In this document: positions 61,248 through 64,000 of the stretch, one piece after another | Numbering within the stretch: the stretch's first letter is position 1 | Layout of the letters: every line of letters starts with the position of its first letter | Assembly: GCF_002240355.1 (NCBI RefSeq) | Contig: NZ_CP016353.1 | Coordinates: 1,972,501-2,036,500, forward strand | DNA: 64,000 nucleotides | From: Prauserella marina | GTDB taxonomy: Bacteria; Actinomycetota; Actinomycetes; Mycobacteriales; Pseudonocardiaceae | Direction of reading: 5' to 3' | Translations under genes and position numbers: made by a program | The notes under the pieces: generated by a model | Database searches by the model: none | The model's input: the letters and a program-made list of their open reading frames with translations, nothing else | Told to the model about the DNA's origin: nothing

Positions 61248-62411
61248 ATGTCCGAACGGTTCGGCAACTACCAGGCCGAGATCTACCTCCAGGGCTACGG
61301 CGGGACGACACCCGCGTTCTCCACCGACCTCACCCGGATCGAGGAATCCGCGGCGGCCGTGCTCGACCCGCGTGCCTACGGATACGTCGCCGGTTCGGCG
61401 GGCTCGGGGTCGACGGCAGCGGCCAACAGGGCCGCCTTCGACCGCTGGCGGCTCGTGCCGAGAATGCTCGCGGGAGCCACCGAACGAGACCTCACGACGA
61501 CGGTGCTCGGCACGACGATGCCGGCGCCGGTGCTGCTCGCCCCCGTCGGCGCGCAGTCCATCGTGCACGACGGCGCCGAGGCGGCCACCGCACGCGCGGC
61601 GGCGAGCACCGGGTTGCCGATGGTGCTGTCCACCGCGTCCTCGACCAGCATCGAGGACGTTGCCGCCGCGTCGGGGGGCGGGCCACTGTGGTTCCAGCTG
61701 TACTGGCCATCCGATTCCGAGGTGTGCCTCAGCCTGCTGGCCAGGGCCGAAGCCGCCGGATACTCGGTACTCGTCGTCACGCTCGACAACTGGTCGCTCG
61801 GCTGGCGGCCGAGCGACCTCGACAACGGCTACCTGCCTTTCCTCAACGGGGCGGGAACCGCCGTGCCGTTCACCGACCCGGTGTTCCTCGGCGGGCTCGA
61901 CGCGAGTCCCGAAGAGGAACCGGCCATGGCGGTGCTGCGCTGGATCTCGATGATCACCGGGACCGACCGGACGTGGGCCGACCTCGCGTTTCTCAGAAAG
62001 CACTGGGAAGGGCCGATCGTGCTGAAAGGCATCCAGCACGTCGACGACGCGCGGCACGCCGTCGCGGCGGGGATGGACGGCATCGTGGTGTCCAATCACG
62101 GCGGACGGCAGGTCGACGGTGCCGTCGGCGCGCTCGACGTGCTGCCGGAGATCGCGGCCGCGGTAGGCGACCGGATCGAGGTGCTTTTCGACTCCGGCGT
62201 CCGCACCGGCGCCGATGTGATCAAGGCGCTGGCGCTCGGCGCTCGCGCGGTGCTGGTCGGCAGACCCTACGTCTACGGCCTCGCGCACGCGGGAGAGGAC
62301 GGGGTGCGGCAGGTGTTGCGCGGCCTGCTCGCCGACCTCGACCTGACACTGGGACTTTCGGGCAACACCACGCCCGGCGCGCTCACCGCGAGTGTGCTGC
62401 GCAGGAGCTGA
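61248..62411 (+). CDS. lactate 2-monooxygenase-like FMN-dependent alpha-hydroxyacid oxidase
   Basis: A 387-aa FMN TIM barrel. YGYVAGSAGSG near residue 45 and VVSNHGGRQVDGA, with the catalytic His followed by Gly-Gly-Arg, are the family signatures; DSGVRTGADVIKALALGA binds the phosphate. The N-terminal YLQGYGGTTP is typical of the lactate 2-monooxygenase branch, which turns lactate into acetate and CO2. It is divergent from the MerR-clamp gene. Confidence 0.87.
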   Translation: MSERFGNYQAEIYLQGYGGTTPAFSTDLTRIEESAAAVLDPRAYGYVAGSAGSGSTAAANRAAFDRWRLVPRMLAGATERDLTTTVLGTTMPAPVLLAPVGAQSIVHDGAEAATARAAASTGLPMVLSTASSTSIEDVAAASGGGPLWFQLYWPSDSEVCLSLLARAEAAGYSVLVVTLDNWSLGWRPSDLDNGYLPFLNGAGTAVPFTDPVFLGGLDASPEEEPAMAVLRWISMITGTDRTWADLAFLRKHWEGPIVLKGIQHVDDARHAVAAGMDGIVVSNHGGRQVDGAVGALDVLPEIAAAVGDRIEVLFDSGVRTGADVIKALALGARAVLVGRPYVYGLAHAGEDGVRQVLRGLLADLDLTLGLSGNTTPGALTASVLRRS

Positions 62412-62420
62412 CCAACCCGG

Positions 62421-63089
62421 TCATTCGCGAGGGAGACCGGGCCCTTTCCGGGGGCCGATGCCACCGCCGATGGCGGCGAGCACACACCCGGACAGCAACA
62501 CCCACGGCCCGGCCGCGAGCGTGCCCAGTTCGCCGTCGGTGAGGTTGAGCAGTCCGACGAAGTGGATGATCGCCGCGATGAGGCCCCTGAGCACGAACGT
62601 GGTCCGGTACCACCCGAACGACGCCCAGGTGAGCCTGCGGCCCCAGTTGCCGGTGACCAACCCGGCCGACCTGGTGGTGCGGGCGGCGCCGAGAGTCCAC
62701 GGCAGCAGGCCGACCGGCAGTACGGCGAGCGCGAGGAAGCCGAGCCAGCTCAGGTAGTGGCCGGTGAAACCGTCCCTGCTGACCGAGGCGAGGTCGCGCA
62801 GGTCGGTGAAGTAGAGGTCGCCGCCCCACGGCAGCGCGAACATGCCGACGACGGTGGCGATGACCCCTGCTACCACCGGGAGCGTGCCCCAGCCCGGGAG
62901 CGTCAGCGGGCCGGCGGGGCCCTGCGGATAACCCTGCTGCGGAAACGGCTGCGGATACGGCTGGGCGTAAGGCTGTGCTTGGGGGTACTGGGCGTAGGGC
63001 TGCTGCGGGTAACCCTGTTGGGGATAGCCCTGTTGCGGATACGGCGGGGGCTGTTGGGGCTGCTGCCACTGGGGGCCTGGGTGGCTCAT
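62421..63089 (-). CDS. membrane protein with Pro/Gln/Tyr-rich N-terminus
   Basis: A 222-aa protein. The first 60 residues are repeats of PQQGYPQ and PYAQP, a low-complexity cytosolic tail. Four hydrophobic helices follow. Function unknown. It converges with the flavoprotein gene (nine-base gap) and starts at ATG 63089. Confidence 0.7.
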   Translation of the reverse strand: MSHPGPQWQQPQQPPPYPQQGYPQQGYPQQPYAQYPQAQPYAQPYPQPFPQQGYPQGPAGPLTLPGWGTLPVVAGVIATVVGMFALPWGGDLYFTDLRDLASVSRDGFTGHYLSWLGFLALAVLPVGLLPWTLGAARTTRSAGLVTGNWGRRLTWASFGWYRTTFVLRGLIAAIIHFVGLLNLTDGELGTLAAGPWVLLSGCVLAAIGGGIGPRKGPGLPRE

Positions 63090-63173
63090 GGCCGGTGAGG
63101 CTACCTCCCGCTGACCGGCGAGGGAGGAAAATCGCATTGATCACCACGGCGACCCGGCTATTGTGGAGTGCGT

Positions 63174-64000
<827 letters not shown>

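Overview
The window is a high-GC, densely packed bacterial chromosome segment with ATGA/GTGA gene overlaps and many GTG starts. A WhiB-family protein, a ShbA-type sigma factor, F420-dependent and DUF5709 proteins, a GAF-ANTAR regulator and a large MalT/LAL-type LuxR regulator point to an actinomycete, most likely a Pseudonocardiaceae-like genus (Amycolatopsis or Prauserella type; inference, not proven). No tRNA, rRNA, CRISPR array, transposase or phage gene was seen. Both edges cut genes: cysD on the left and an HrpA-type helicase on the right.

Layout. 1-2983 (minus strand) is a sulfate-assimilation operon read leftward: a cysteine-containing leader peptide, sulfite reductase, a 53-aa zinc-ribbon protein, cysH and cysD. 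3119-6340 holds hemW, a saccharopine-dehydrogenase-like reductase and its TetR neighbour. 6479-12651 is housekeeping and regulation: a WhiB3-like protein, an F420 oxidoreductase, ShbA, GtrA plus two DUF202 membrane proteins, a STAS protein, a DUF5709/orphan/UdgX trio and a cysteine-less HesB/IscA-like protein. 12790-14912 encodes a 2-hydroxyacid dehydrogenase and glycerate kinase.

16087-32490 is the metabolic core. A complete lower protocatechuate (beta-ketoadipate) pathway, pcaIJFHGBDC plus an IclR regulator, runs straight into a molybdenum-hydroxylase module: MocA-like cytidylyltransferase, CoxD-like AAA ATPase, CoxE-like VWA protein, XdhC, CoxS/CoxL/CoxM and a CoxG-like protein. The CoxL has the form II motif, so its substrate is unknown; the physical and translational coupling to the pca genes suggests an aromatic or related substrate.

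32491-33475 is a gene-free stretch with two 21-bp repeat arrays in opposite orientation; a shorter array of the same family lies at 4389-4463. 34531-36558 has an amidohydrolase, a TetR regulator, a perfect 22-bp palindrome and a divergent SRPBCC gene. 36562-42417 looks like ethanolamine or amine use through gamma-glutamylation: permease, glutamine-synthetase-like enzyme, class I amidotransferase hydrolase, aldehyde dehydrogenase and SDR. 42440-48341 is the glycine-cleavage operon gcvP-gcvT-gcvH-glyA behind a tandem glycine riboswitch, followed by a FadR-type regulator.

49139-64000 is mixed: an O-methyltransferase, an apparently internally deleted ferredoxin-reductase-like protein, TetR and DHFR-like genes, a Bcr/CflA efflux pump, a GAF-ANTAR protein, a LAL regulator, small membrane proteins, a TPR-like protein translationally coupled to a MerR-sliding-clamp fusion with a textbook 19-bp-spacer MerR promoter, a lactate-monooxygenase-like flavoprotein and the start of an HrpA helicase. 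The most unusual items are the MerR-clamp fusion, the pca/Mo-hydroxylase linkage, the 21-bp repeat family and the attenuator-like cysteine leader.
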